A stretch of 60,778 bases of DNA from Streptomyces turgidiscabies Car8 (GCF_000331005.1 NZ_AEJB01000506.1:1-60778), one strand, 5' to 3'; counted from the stretch's first letter, positions 49,860 to 58,200 are shown. A program made the numbers and translations. The notes: generated by a model from the letters alone, not told the origin.

Positions 49860-50832
49860 CTCGTCGTTCGCGCGCGCCGCCGTCCGGTGGGACACGGTGG
49901 TCGGGGCCCTCCTCGTCGTGGTCCTCCTGCTGTCCTTCGGGTTCGTGGACGGGTTCGGCAACGGGCTCAACCTGTCCTTCCTGATCGGCAACACCCTCCC
50001 GATCGCGCTCATCGCGCTGCCCATGACGCTTCTCGTCGTGTCCGGCGAGATCGATCTGTCGGTCGCCTCCACCGCCGGCCTCTCCGGCGCGGTGATGGGC
50101 GCCCTGTGGAACCAGGGCCTGACGATCGAGGCGATCATCCCGATCTGTCTGCTCCTCGGAGTCGTCTGCGGGCTGGTCAACGGACTGCTCGTCACCCGGC
50201 TCGGGCTGCCCTCCCTCGCCGTCACCATCGGCACCATGGCCGCCTACCGGGGCATCGCGCAGATCGTGCTCGGCTCCGACGCGGTGACCGACTTCCCCAC
50301 CCAGTACCTGGACTTCGCGGCGGGACGCATAGGCGACACCTTCATCCCGTACGCCCTGTTCCCCTTCCTCGTGCTGCTCGCGATCGCCGTGGTCGCGCTG
50401 CACGCCACCCCGTTCGGCCGCTCGCTGTTCGCGATCGGCGCGAGTGAGGAGGCCGCCCGCTTCGCCGGTATCCGGGTCAAGCGGCAGAAGCTGATCCTGT
50501 TCATGGTGACGGGCCTCACGGCCTCCCTCACCGGGATCTTCTGGGCGCTGCACTACGCCAGCGCTCGCTACGACAACGCCACCGGGCTCGAACTCTCCGT
50601 CATCGCCGCCGTGTTGCTGGGCGGCATCGACTTCGACGGGGGCAAGGGCACGCTCGGCGGAGCCATCGCCGGGGTGTTTCTGCTCGGTGCGCTGCAGAAC
50701 GTGATGAGCCTTCAGGATGTTTCGGCTCAGTCGCAGATCGTCGTCACGGGCATCCTGCTGGTGCTGTCGGTGCTTGGGCCTCGGGTTGCTCGGCAGGTCT
50801 CGCTTGCCAGGGCTTCGCAAAGGCTGACGTAG
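49852..50832 (+). CDS. Rhamnose ABC importer permease 2 (RbsC family)
   Basis: A 326-residue membrane protein from ATG at 49852, read out of frame across the last 8 bases of the preceding gene. It shows the same helix pattern as its neighbour: VVGALLVVVLLLSFGFVDGF, IALIALPMTLLVVSGEIDLS, ICLLLGVVCGLVNGLLVTRL and LFPFLVLLAIAVVALHATPF. The coupling loop is GASEEAARFAGIRVKRQKLI. It is paralogous to permease 1 but diverged, as in RhaPQ pairs. A stem-loop with a Streptomyces repeat follows its stop and separates it from the binding-protein gene. Confidence 0.93.
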   Translation: MADSSFARAAVRWDTVVGALLVVVLLLSFGFVDGFGNGLNLSFLIGNTLPIALIALPMTLLVVSGEIDLSVASTAGLSGAVMGALWNQGLTIEAIIPICLLLGVVCGLVNGLLVTRLGLPSLAVTIGTMAAYRGIAQIVLGSDAVTDFPTQYLDFAAGRIGDTFIPYALFPFLVLLAIAVVALHATPFGRSLFAIGASEEAARFAGIRVKRQKLILFMVTGLTASLTGIFWALHYASARYDNATGLELSVIAAVLLGGIDFDGGKGTLGGAIAGVFLLGALQNVMSLQDVSAQSQIVVTGILLVLSVLGPRVARQVSLARASQRLT

Positions 50833-50863
50833 ACGGTTGTTCGATCGCTGCGGGCCCGCTGTC

Positions 50864-50890
50864 GCTGGTCGCGCAGTTCCCCGCGCCCCT
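50864..50890. repeat. Streptomyces-type intergenic repeat, copy 2
   Basis: GCTGGTCGCGCAGTTCCCCG followed by CGCCCCT, the complement of copy 1 at 45775-45801 with two differences. Its end forms one arm of the hairpin at 50883-50903. Confidence 0.6.
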
Positions 50891-50903
50891 GAAAGAGGGG
50901 CGC
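50883..50903 (+). terminator. Hairpin after the second permease gene
   Basis: GCGCCCCT-GAAAG-AGGGGCGC, a perfect 8-base stem with a 5-base loop followed by TTCTCC. It lies 51 bases after the permease stop and 33 bases before the binding-protein gene. A partial terminator or 3'-end protector would allow different levels of transporter parts. Confidence 0.65.
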
Positions 50904-50935
50904 TTCTCCTCACCCTCTGTTTCTAAGGAACCCTC

Positions 50936-52018
50936 ATGCGTAGATCTTCCGTCCGTCGGGCCTCCGCGGCTCTCGCCGCTGCCACCTCGCTCGCTCTGGC
51001 GCTCACCGCCTGTGGCGGTACCACCAAGAACGACGTCAAGGACGAGGGCGCCTCCGCCGCCGCGACCGGCAAGGCCGACCCGAACGCGGCCACCAAGAAG
51101 GGCCTGACCGTCGGCTTCCTGCCGAAGGCGGTCAACAACCCGTACTTCACCTCCGCCGACAAGGGCGGCGAGGCCGCGCTGAAGACGCTGGGCTCCAGCT
51201 TCAAGGAGGTCGGCCCCAGCAGCGCCACCGACACCTCCGGGCAGGTGAGTTACGTCAACACCCTCACCCAGCAGCAGGTCGACGCGATGGCCGTGTCCGC
51301 GCAGGACCCGGGCGCCCTGTGCACCGCGCTCAAGCAGGCCATGAAGAACGGCATCAAGGTCGTCACGTACGACTCGGACACCAAGACCGACTGTCGCAAC
51401 GCCTTCGTGTCGCAGGCCAGCGCCGAGGACCTGGGCCGTACCGAGGTGCAGCTGCTCGCCGAGCAGATCGGCTACAAGGGCGAGATCGCGATCCTGTCCG
51501 CCGCGCAGACCGCGACGAACCAGAACGTCTGGATCGACTTCATGAAGAAGGAGCTGGCGGACCCGAAGTACAAGGACGTCAAGCTCGTCAAGGTCGCGTA
51601 CGGCAACGACGACGCCCAGCAGTCCTTCCAGCAGACCCAGGGCCTCCTCCAGGAGTACCCGAACCTGAAGGGGATCATCTCCCCGACCACCGTCGGCATC
51701 AAGGCCGCCGCCCAGTACCTGTCCGGCTCGAAGTACAAGGGCAAGGTCAAGCTGACCGGCCTCGGCACCCCCAACGACATGCGCAAGTACGTCAAGAACG
51801 GCACGGTCGAGGGCTTCGAGCTGTGGGACCCGGCGAAGCTCGGCTCGCTGGCCGCGTACACCGCCGTCGCGCTGGCCTCGGGCCAGATCACCGGCAAGGA
51901 GGGCGAGACCTTCAAGGCCGGCGACATGGGCGAGTACACGATCGGCGCGGACGGCGTGATCAGCCTCGGCAAGCCGACCGTGTTCACCAAGGACAACATC
52001 GACCAGTTCAACTTCTGA
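50936..52018 (+). CDS. rhaS: Rhamnose ABC importer substrate-binding lipoprotein
   Basis: A 360-residue protein from ATG at 50936 with AAGGAACCC upstream. It has a lipoprotein signal: basic MRRSSVRR, hydrophobic core, lipobox LTAC with Cys26, then a Ser/Lys-rich linker. The mature part is a periplasmic-binding-protein type 1 sugar fold (LTVGFLPKAVNNPYFTSADK about 54-73, VDAMAVSAQDPGALCTALKQ, IKVVTYDSDTKTDCRNAFVS, GIISPTTVGIKAAAQYL). It is the extracellular receptor feeding the two permeases. Clustering with rhamnose enzymes and the mutarotase gives the ligand as L-rhamnose. The codon use is typical for a highly expressed gene (almost only C/G-ending codons). Confidence 0.93.
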   Translation: MRRSSVRRASAALAAATSLALALTACGGTTKNDVKDEGASAAATGKADPNAATKKGLTVGFLPKAVNNPYFTSADKGGEAALKTLGSSFKEVGPSSATDTSGQVSYVNTLTQQQVDAMAVSAQDPGALCTALKQAMKNGIKVVTYDSDTKTDCRNAFVSQASAEDLGRTEVQLLAEQIGYKGEIAILSAAQTATNQNVWIDFMKKELADPKYKDVKLVKVAYGNDDAQQSFQQTQGLLQEYPNLKGIISPTTVGIKAAAQYLSGSKYKGKVKLTGLGTPNDMRKYVKNGTVEGFELWDPAKLGSLAAYTAVALASGQITGKEGETFKAGDMGEYTIGADGVISLGKPTVFTKDNIDQFNF

Positions 52019-52035
52019 TTCCCTGGGGGCTGTTG

Positions 52036-52356
52036 ATGCAACGTGTGTGCTTTCTGCTGAAGGTCCGGGCGGACCGCCTCGACGAGTACCGCGAGCGGCA
52101 CGCCGCCGTGTGGCCCGAGATGCTCGAAGCGCTCTCGGCCACCGGCTGGCACAACTACTCGCTCTTCCTGCGCGAAGACGGCCTGCTGGTCGGCTACTTG
52201 GAGACCGAGGACTTCGCCGCCGCCCAGGCCGGCATGGAAGCCGCCGAGATCAACGCCCGCTGGCAGGCCGAGATGGCGCCGTTCTTCGAATCGCTGGACG
52301 GCGCCCGTCCCGACGAGGCCATGAAACCCCTCACCGAGGTGTTCCACCTCGCCTGA
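52036..52356 (+). CDS. rhaM: L-rhamnose mutarotase
   Basis: A 106-residue protein from ATG at 52036, 18 bases after the binding-protein stop (GGGGG ribosome site). It has the ferredoxin-like dimeric fold of RhaM/RhaU, with the conserved VCFLLKVRADRLDEYRERHA and His22, WPEMLEALSATGWHNYSLFL with Tyr41, and NARWQAEMAPFFESLD. It interconverts alpha- and beta-rhamnopyranose so that the isomerase receives the right anomer. The gene sits between the lipoprotein and the secreted BNR protein. Confidence 0.94.
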   Translation: MQRVCFLLKVRADRLDEYRERHAAVWPEMLEALSATGWHNYSLFLREDGLLVGYLETEDFAAAQAGMEAAEINARWQAEMAPFFESLDGARPDEAMKPLTEVFHLA

Positions 52357-52407
52357 TCACCCCCTGCTTCACCCCATCTCATTTCGCAAGACAACGGAGT
52401 CCCCGAG

Positions 52408-53832
52408 ATGAACAGACGTACGTTGCTGGGCGCCGCTCTCGCCGGCGCCGTGGTGACCCCCGCCTTCGCCGTCGGCAGTGCCCGCGCCGCCGACCCCGGC
52501 CCCTCGGTCACCCAGACCGGCAACACCACCCTCGACTCACAGGCCGTCTTCTTCGTCTCCTACGACGGCCTGGTCAACAACAACTCGTTCCAGAAGAACG
52601 CCCTGCTGACCTACAAGGGCTACCAGTACGCCGTCTGGTACACCGCCGACAAGAACGCCGTCGTCGGCCGCCGTGTCCTCGGCGGCAGCACCTGGTCGAC
52701 GGTCCAGGTCGGGCACACCCTCAAGGCGAGCGACTCGCACAACGTCATCTCCATGGGCGTCTCCAAGACCGACGGCCGCCTCCACCTCAACATGGACTCG
52801 CACAGCGACGGCTTCACCTACGTCAAGTCGGTGGCCGGGCTCGTGGACAACCCGTCCGGGCTCAGCTGGACCGCGGCCCGCTTCGGCGCACCCCAGTCGA
52901 CACTCGACGGACTCGCGCTCACCACGCAGTTCACGTACCCGCAGTTCATCTCGCTGCCCGACGGCAAGCTGCAGCTCAGCTACCGCGTCGGCATCTCCGG
53001 CAACGGCCGCAACGCGATCGCCGAGTACGACGGCACGTCCTGGACCAACCTCGGCGAGTGGTCCAGCTCCACCGGCACGTACACCAGCGAGCACGGCTCC
53101 TCGACGGTCCGCAACATGTACCTGCACGGCATCGACTACGACAAGAACGGCCGCCTGCACTCGTTCTTCACCTGGCGCGAGCAGAACGGCGCCGTCATGT
53201 GCAACAGCGGCGGCATCACCAACCACGACACCGGCTACGTCTACTCCGACGACCGGGGCCGCACCTGGCGCAACAACGCGGGCACGCTCGTCGGCACCAC
53301 CGGCGGCTCCGACAAGGTCGCCGTGACGGACAGCGGCCTGGTGGTCGACGCCCTGAACCCGGACCACTCCCTGATGAACCAGGAGAGCCAGTTCACCGAC
53401 TCGTCCGGGCTGCCGCACGCCGTCATCAGCTACGTACCCGGCCGCTTCGGCCAGTGCACCACCAACTACGTCGCCAACCGCACCGCCAACGGCCGCGCCT
53501 TCCACCTGCGCAAGAACTCCGCCGGCAGCTGGCAGAAGACCGAGATCCCGGTCCCGCTCAATTCCAGCCAGCGCACCAAGCTGGTCCTCGACAAGTACGA
53601 CAACGCCTACGCGATCTTCCCCTTCGGCCGTATAGCCGGCGCCTCGAAGGCCTCCGGGTACACCGACTGGACGGTGCTCTTCGACGGCAGCGGTCTGAAC
53701 GCCTTCGGCGAGGTCGTGATCGACGAGACACGGATCGCCCAGGACAACGTCCTGTCCGTCCTCTACCAGGAGAAGTCGAGCGGTACGACCCCCTCGGCAC
53801 TCCATGTCGTCGACTTCCGGCTGCCCGCGTGA
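52408..53832 (+). CDS. Secreted BNR-repeat protein, probable rhamnose-releasing polysaccharide lyase/hydrolase
   Basis: A 474-residue exported protein from ATG at 52408. It has a twin-arginine signal (MNRRTLLGAALAGAVVTPAF, cleavage after ARA near residue 27). The mature part is a BNR-4-like seven-bladed propeller with Asp-box-like turns, e.g. SKTDGRLHLNMDSHSDGFTY, YSDDRGRTWRNNAGTLVGTT and DKYDNAYAIFPFGRIAG. As I recall, BNR-4 propellers occur in polysaccharide lyase families acting on rhamnose-containing chains (ulvan lyases, rhamnose-glucuronate lyases). The place inside a rhamnose operon fits release of rhamnose from plant arabinogalactan or algal ulvan. The exact activity is inference. Confidence 0.8.
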   Translation: MNRRTLLGAALAGAVVTPAFAVGSARAADPGPSVTQTGNTTLDSQAVFFVSYDGLVNNNSFQKNALLTYKGYQYAVWYTADKNAVVGRRVLGGSTWSTVQVGHTLKASDSHNVISMGVSKTDGRLHLNMDSHSDGFTYVKSVAGLVDNPSGLSWTAARFGAPQSTLDGLALTTQFTYPQFISLPDGKLQLSYRVGISGNGRNAIAEYDGTSWTNLGEWSSSTGTYTSEHGSSTVRNMYLHGIDYDKNGRLHSFFTWREQNGAVMCNSGGITNHDTGYVYSDDRGRTWRNNAGTLVGTTGGSDKVAVTDSGLVVDALNPDHSLMNQESQFTDSSGLPHAVISYVPGRFGQCTTNYVANRTANGRAFHLRKNSAGSWQKTEIPVPLNSSQRTKLVLDKYDNAYAIFPFGRIAGASKASGYTDWTVLFDGSGLNAFGEVVIDETRIAQDNVLSVLYQEKSSGTTPSALHVVDFRLPA

Positions 53833-53848
53833 CCGGAATGATCAGCGG

Positions 53849-53878
53849 ATTAGCCAGAGCCGGGCAGGCCGCTAATGT
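53849..53878 (+). promoter_or_regulatory. Inverted repeat and possible -10 before the LacI gene
   Basis: ATTAGC (53849-53854) and GCTAAT (53871-53876) form an inverted repeat with 16 bases between. TAATGT at 53873-53878 could be a -10 element, giving a start about 40 bases before the LacI gene. It may be an own promoter with an autoregulatory site; no match to the TGAAAC operators. Confidence 0.35.
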
Positions 53879-53923
53879 AAGGGTCTGCCCGGTACCGTTC
53901 GTTTCCCTGGAGGTCCCCGCCTG

Positions 53924-54955
53924 ATGGCCCAGCCGGTGGGTATCAAGGACGTCGCACGCGCTGCCGGAGTCTCCGTCGGCACGGTCTCGAACGTCATCAA
54001 CCGCCCGGACTCGGTCGCCACCGAGACCCGCGCGCGAGTGCTGTCCGCGATCGACCGCCTCGGCTACGTCCGCAGCGAGTCGGCCCGTCAGCTGCGCGCC
54101 GGGCGCAGCCGCATCATGGGGCTGCTCGTTCTCGACATGGGCAACCCCTTCTTCGTCGACGTGGCACGCGGTGCCGAGCGGGCCGCGCGGGACGCCGGGC
54201 TCGGCGTGATGGTCTGCAACAGCGCGCAGAGCGCCGGGGAGGAGGCCGACTACCTGTCGCTCTTCGCCGAACAGCGGGTGCGCGGAGTGCTGCTCACCCC
54301 GGCCGACGCGACCGGCCGCAACATCGAGTCGTTCCGCCGCCATGGCATCCCGTTCGTCCTGGTCGACCGGGTCGCCGAGGGCACCACCGAGTGCTCGGTG
54401 TCCGTGGACGACGTGGCGGGCGGCGCACTGGCCGTACGTCATCTCGTCGACGCCGGACACCGCTCCATCGCGTACGTCAGCGGACCGCCCGGCTTCAACC
54501 AGGTGCGCGACCGCCGCACGGGCGCCATGAACGCGCTCGCCGAGGCCGGCCTCAGCCCCACCGCCCTGCGCGAGCTGCCCACCGAGCGCCTCGACGTGGC
54601 CGCCGGCCGGGACGCGGGCGCCCGCCTCCTGGGCCTCGCCGACCGGCCGACGGCCGTCTTCTGCGCCAACGACCTGCTCGCCCTCGGCGTCCTGCAGGCC
54701 ATGTACGCGGCCGGTGTCGGCGTCCCCGACGACCTCGCGATCGTCGGCTACGACGACATCGAGTTCGCCGCCGCCGCGGCCGTCCCGCTCACCTCCGTCC
54801 GCCAGCCCGCCGTGACCATGGGCGCCCTGGCCGCGGAACTCCTCCTGGAGGAGACCGAGACGGAGGCGGAGTCCGGCGCGAGACGGCACTCGCACCGCAG
54901 GGTCGTACTCCAGCCGGAGCTGGTGGTCCGGCGCTCCAGCCTGTCGGCGCGCTGA
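53924..54955 (+). CDS. LacI-family regulator, probable rhamnose repressor
   Basis: A 343-residue protein from ATG at 53924. LacI helix-turn-helix with hinge at about 1-60: GIKDVARAAGVSVGTVSNVI, then TRARVLSAIDRLGYVRSESA and RQLRAGRSR. The sugar-binding domain has LLVLDMGNPFFVDVARGAER, RVRGVLLTPADATGRNIESF, GIPFVLVDRVAEGTTECSVS, SIAYVSGPPGFNQV and AVFCANDLLALGVLQAMYAA. It ends the rightward rhamnose cluster. The two TGAAAC(C/G)(A/T)TTCA dyads at the divergent rha promoters have the centre symmetry usual for LacI proteins; I infer that it represses both directions until rhamnose or a derivative binds. Confidence 0.92.
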   Translation: MAQPVGIKDVARAAGVSVGTVSNVINRPDSVATETRARVLSAIDRLGYVRSESARQLRAGRSRIMGLLVLDMGNPFFVDVARGAERAARDAGLGVMVCNSAQSAGEEADYLSLFAEQRVRGVLLTPADATGRNIESFRRHGIPFVLVDRVAEGTTECSVSVDDVAGGALAVRHLVDAGHRSIAYVSGPPGFNQVRDRRTGAMNALAEAGLSPTALRELPTERLDVAAGRDAGARLLGLADRPTAVFCANDLLALGVLQAMYAAGVGVPDDLAIVGYDDIEFAAAAAVPLTSVRQPAVTMGALAAELLLEETETEAESGARRHSHRRVVLQPELVVRRSSLSAR

Positions 54956-54961
54956 GTCGCC

Positions 54962-54983
54962 GTTCAGTAGCGGTTCAGTAGCG
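54962..54983. repeat. Two exact 11-base direct repeats
   Basis: GTTCAGTAGCG at 54962-54972 and again at 54973-54983, six bases after the LacI stop. Direct repeats one helical turn apart can be regulatory sites for the downstream hydrolase gene, but may be chance duplication. Confidence 0.45.
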
Positions 54984-55100
54984 GATTCCGTGGAGGATTC
55001 GGCGGAGTTCCTGGAATTTCTTGATCCACCGGGTCGGCCGGGCGAAGAATCTGTGCTGGACTGGGCCACGGCCTGGAATTCGTACGTTCAAGGAGCCCCG

Positions 55101-56402
55101 TTGTCCGCCAGCTACCGACAGCCCGGTGTCGTCCTCACCGACCGACACTTCACCGTCCCCCTGGACCACGACGACCCGGCGGGGGAGCGCATCGAGCTCT
55201 ACGCCCGTGAGGTCGTCGCGAGCGACAAGAAGGACGCCGAACTGCCCTGGCTGATCTATCTGCAGGGCGGCCCGGGCTTCGGAGCGAATCGTTTCGTCGG
55301 CCAGGGTGCCTGGCTCGGCCGCGCCCTGGAGGAGTTCCGTGTCCTCCTTCTGGACCAGCGCGGCACCGGTGCCTCCACCCCTGCCAACCGTCAGACGCTG
55401 CCGCTGCGCGGCGGGCCCGCCGACCAGGCCGCCTATCTGACCCGCTTCCGCGCCGACTCGATCGTCCGGGACTGCGAGGCCATACGCCCCTCGGTCACCG
55501 GCGGCGCACCCTGGACCGTCCTGGGCCAGAGCTTCGGCGGCTTCTGCGCGGTGCACTATCTGTCGACGGCTCCCGAGGGCCTGGCCGCCGCCCTGATCAC
55601 GGGCGGCCTCCCGTCGCTCGACGGGCACGCGGACGACGTCTACCGGGCCGCCTATCCCCGTATCGAACGCAAGGTCGCCGCGCACTACGCGCGTTACCTG
55701 CAGGACGTCGACCGGGCACGGCGGATCGCCGAGTACGTGAGCGTCTACGAGCCGGTCCTGCCGAACGGCTACCGCCTGACCGTCGAGGCCTTCCAGTCCC
55801 TCGGCATCCTCCTCGGCGGCGGCGAGGGCAGCCACCGGCTGCACTACCTCCTGGAGGACGCCTTCGTCAGGACCCCCGGGGGCGCCGCCCTGTCCGACGC
55901 GTTCCTGGAGGAGGTCCAGGGCCTCCTGTCCTACGCCGGTCATCCGCTGTACGCCCTCGTCCACGAGGCCATCTACGGCCAGGACGGCAGCCCCACCGAC
56001 TGGTCCGCCGAGCGGGTGCGCGCCGAGTTCCCGCAGTTCGACGCGGGCAAGTCCCTCGCGGGCGACGGCCCGTTGCTGTTCACCGGCGAGTCCGTCCACC
56101 CCTGGATGTTCGACGTCGACCCGGCCCTGCGCCCCCTGCGCGAAACGGCCGAACTCCTCGCCGCCCACACCGACTGGCCGCCCCTGTACGACCGTTCACG
56201 CCTCGCCGCCAACGTGGTTCCGGTCGCCGCCGCCGTCTACCACGACGACATGTACGTCGACACCGCCCACGCGCTGGAGACCGCTCGGGCGATCCGGGGC
56301 CTGCGCACCTGGGTCACCGACGAGTTCGAGCACGACGGGGTGCGGGCGGGCGGCCCCCGGGTGCTCGACCGTCTACTGGCCCTGACCCGCGACGAGGTGT
56401 GA
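55101..56402 (+). CDS. Alpha/beta hydrolase, proline-iminopeptidase-like
   Basis: A 433-residue protein. I choose the TTG at 55101 because AAGGAG lies 5 bases before it and the preceding frame (from 54990) is not protein-like. Motifs: FTVPLDHDDPAGERIELYAR (about 17-36), LPWLIYLQGGPGFGANRFVG with the oxyanion HGGP-like segment (QGGPG), VLLLDQRGTGASTPAN, nucleophile elbow VLGQSFGGFCAVHYLSTAPE and a C-terminal FEHDGVRAGG with catalytic His. These are the marks of S33 prolyl aminopeptidases. It may cleave N-terminal proline from peptides. It is co-directional with the LacI gene, 145 bases away, and not obviously part of the rhamnose system. Confidence 0.88.
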   Translation: MSASYRQPGVVLTDRHFTVPLDHDDPAGERIELYAREVVASDKKDAELPWLIYLQGGPGFGANRFVGQGAWLGRALEEFRVLLLDQRGTGASTPANRQTLPLRGGPADQAAYLTRFRADSIVRDCEAIRPSVTGGAPWTVLGQSFGGFCAVHYLSTAPEGLAAALITGGLPSLDGHADDVYRAAYPRIERKVAAHYARYLQDVDRARRIAEYVSVYEPVLPNGYRLTVEAFQSLGILLGGGEGSHRLHYLLEDAFVRTPGGAALSDAFLEEVQGLLSYAGHPLYALVHEAIYGQDGSPTDWSAERVRAEFPQFDAGKSLAGDGPLLFTGESVHPWMFDVDPALRPLRETAELLAAHTDWPPLYDRSRLAANVVPVAAAVYHDDMYVDTAHALETARAIRGLRTWVTDEFEHDGVRAGGPRVLDRLLALTRDEV

Positions 56403-56416
56403 CGACACCCGGTGGC

Positions 56417-56617
56417 TCAGGCGGCGGCGGGCAGTTCGCCGCCGCCGCGCTGCGGGCCCACGGCCCTCCCGTCGGGCAGGAGTTCACCCGTGTCGTCGAA
56501 GACGATGGTGCCGTTGCAGAGCAGGTTCCAGCCCTGCTCCGGGTGGGCCGTGACGATGACCGCGGCGTCGTGGTCCGTGCTGTCGACGGGCGGGCACGAA
56601 GGCTGGTGTGTGCACAT
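56417..56617 (-). CDS. Small DUF5999-family protein
   Basis: A 66-residue protein from ATG at 56615-56617 (GGGAGAGACC upstream). It starts MCTHQPSCPPVDSTDHDAAV and continues HPEQGWNLLCNGTIVFDDTG and ELLPDGRAVGP. It closely follows the pattern of the short DUF5999 proteins common in Streptomyces, with cysteine/histidine at the N-terminus that could bind a metal. Function unknown. The tail runs to the end of the convergent hydrolase gene (15-base gap). A GGGGC-TCT-GCCCC hairpin lies at 56636-56648, just upstream. Confidence 0.8.
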   Translation of the reverse strand: MCTHQPSCPPVDSTDHDAAVIVTAHPEQGWNLLCNGTIVFDDTGELLPDGRAVGPQRGGGELPAAA

Positions 56618-56724
56618 GGTCTCTCCCGCGTCTCAGGGGCTCTGCCCCCAGTAGTAGCGGAGGTTGTTTACCTCTGTATGTGGAGACCCCGACACGCAGG
56701 AAAATTCATCTGTGAGGTGCCGGG

Positions 56725-58200
56725 TCAGGCAGCCGCCAACTCCTTGCCCGGGGACCGGCGTTCGAGGTGCAGCCGGAGCCCCTCCGGCATCACCGTCAGC
56801 CGTTCCGCCACCCGCAGCCGGTAGTCCGGGTCGGGCTTCAGGTCGTAGCGGCGCAACAGCAGACCGAGCACCAGGGTCGCCTCGTGCAGGGCGAACTGGC
56901 GGCCGATGCACGCCCGGGCCCCGGTGCCCCAGGGCTTGAACGCGTGGGCGGGGCGGGCGCGTACGGCCGCCGCGTCGAAACGGTCCGGGTCGAAGTGGTC
57001 GGCGTCGGCGCCCCAGACCGTCGGGTCGCGGTGCAGCAGCGGAGCCAGGACCAGCGTCCAGGCGCCCTCGCGCATCGGATGCTCGCCGCCGAGCACCGTG
57101 TCGTGACGGGCCTCGCGGGCGAAACCGGGCGCCGTCGGCCACAGCCGCAGCGACTCGTCGAGCACCCGGCGCACATACCGCAGCTTGGCGATCTGGTCGT
57201 AGCCGGGAACCTCCGCCTCGCCCCAGACGCGGTCCACCTCGGCGCGGGCGCGGGCGGCGGCCTCCGGGTGCCGGGAGAGGTAGTGCAGGGCGAAGGAGAG
57301 CGCGCCGGAGGTCGTCTCGTGGCCGGCGATCAGGAAGGTGAGGACCTGCCGGCGCACGTTCTGGGGCGCGAGGCGTTCACCGGTCTCGGGGTGGGTGGTG
57401 TCGAGCATGCGGTCGAGCAGGTCGCCGGTGCCGCCGCCCCCGCCGTCCGACGCCCGGCGGGCCCGTACGAGCTCGTCGACCGTGCGGTTCAGGTACGCCA
57501 CGGCCTCCTCGTTGCGCCGGGTGGCCCGGCGCAGCAGGAGCGGGGCGAGCGGCGCGGGGACGATGTTCAGATACTGCGCGTGGTTCAGGGCCCCCACCAT
57601 CGCCGTCACGAAGGGGTGCGGGCGCTCGCGTTCGAAGGAGCCGAAGTCGTGCCCGAAGCCGGTGCGCGCGATGGTCTCCAGGGTCAGCTTCGTCATGTCT
57701 CCGGGCACGTCCACCGCACGGCCCGCGGCCAGTTCCCGGTCCCAGTGGTCCGTGAGCTGCCCGGCGACGGCCAGCATCATCGGGTGGTAGCCGGCCATCG
57801 CCTCGCGGCTGAAACCGGGGGCGAGAACATCGTGCGCCAGCTGCCAGTTGGGCTCGTCGTTGTACGCCGTGAACAGTCCGTCCCCGGCGACCGGGCGCAG
57901 GTTGGCCACCCCGAGGCCCACGTGTTTGGCGAAGCGGGTCTCGTCCGCAAGATCGGCGGTGAGATCCGCGCCCCACACGAACACGATCTCCTTGCCGAAC
58001 GCCCTGCGCCGGAAGATCGGCCCGAGCTGCCGCCCGACGCGCATCGAGTCCTGGAGGGGCGTACGGGGGCTGACGCCGACCAGGTCGCCGAGCAGCGGGA
58101 TCCGGCGCGGCGGATGCGGGATCCGCTGCAGCTCCGGCCAGCCCAGCTCGGCACTGCGGAATCCCCTGGACGCGGCTGTCCGGGTCGCCGTCTCGGTCAT
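56725..58200 (-). CDS. Cytochrome P450, CYP102-like fatty-acid hydroxylase haem domain
   Basis: A 491-residue P450 from ATG at 58198-58200. Near-complete resemblance to the P450 BM3 haem domain pattern: PHPPRRIPLLGDL, FAKHVGLGVANLRPVAGDGL, FTAYNDEPNWQLAHDVLAPG, AMAGYHPMMLAVAGQLTDHW. I-helix LIAGHETTSGALSFALHYLS with the oxygen-activating Thr, ExxR motif in RRVLDESLRLWPTAPGFARE and the haem loop HAFKPWGTGARACIGRQFAL with Cys431. Unlike CYP102A1 there is no fused reductase, so it needs separate redox partners; none is encoded here. Probable fatty-acid or lipid hydroxylase. It is divergent from a TetR gene over a 35-base palindrome. Confidence 0.93.
   Translation of the reverse strand: MTETATRTAASRGFRSAELGWPELQRIPHPPRRIPLLGDLVGVSPRTPLQDSMRVGRQLGPIFRRRAFGKEIVFVWGADLTADLADETRFAKHVGLGVANLRPVAGDGLFTAYNDEPNWQLAHDVLAPGFSREAMAGYHPMMLAVAGQLTDHWDRELAAGRAVDVPGDMTKLTLETIARTGFGHDFGSFERERPHPFVTAMVGALNHAQYLNIVPAPLAPLLLRRATRRNEEAVAYLNRTVDELVRARRASDGGGGGTGDLLDRMLDTTHPETGERLAPQNVRRQVLTFLIAGHETTSGALSFALHYLSRHPEAAARARAEVDRVWGEAEVPGYDQIAKLRYVRRVLDESLRLWPTAPGFAREARHDTVLGGEHPMREGAWTLVLAPLLHRDPTVWGADADHFDPDRFDAAAVRARPAHAFKPWGTGARACIGRQFALHEATLVLGLLLRRYDLKPDPDYRLRVAERLTVMPEGLRLHLERRSPGKELAAA

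Noticed and set aside
53558..55069. Leftward 503-residue frame opposite the BNR and LacI genes
   Set aside because: Spans two recognised genes on the other strand and has no domain of its own.
54990..55100. Start of the alpha/beta hydrolase at 54990
   Set aside because: The added 37 residues are not protein-like, and AAGGAG is correctly spaced only before the TTG at 55101.
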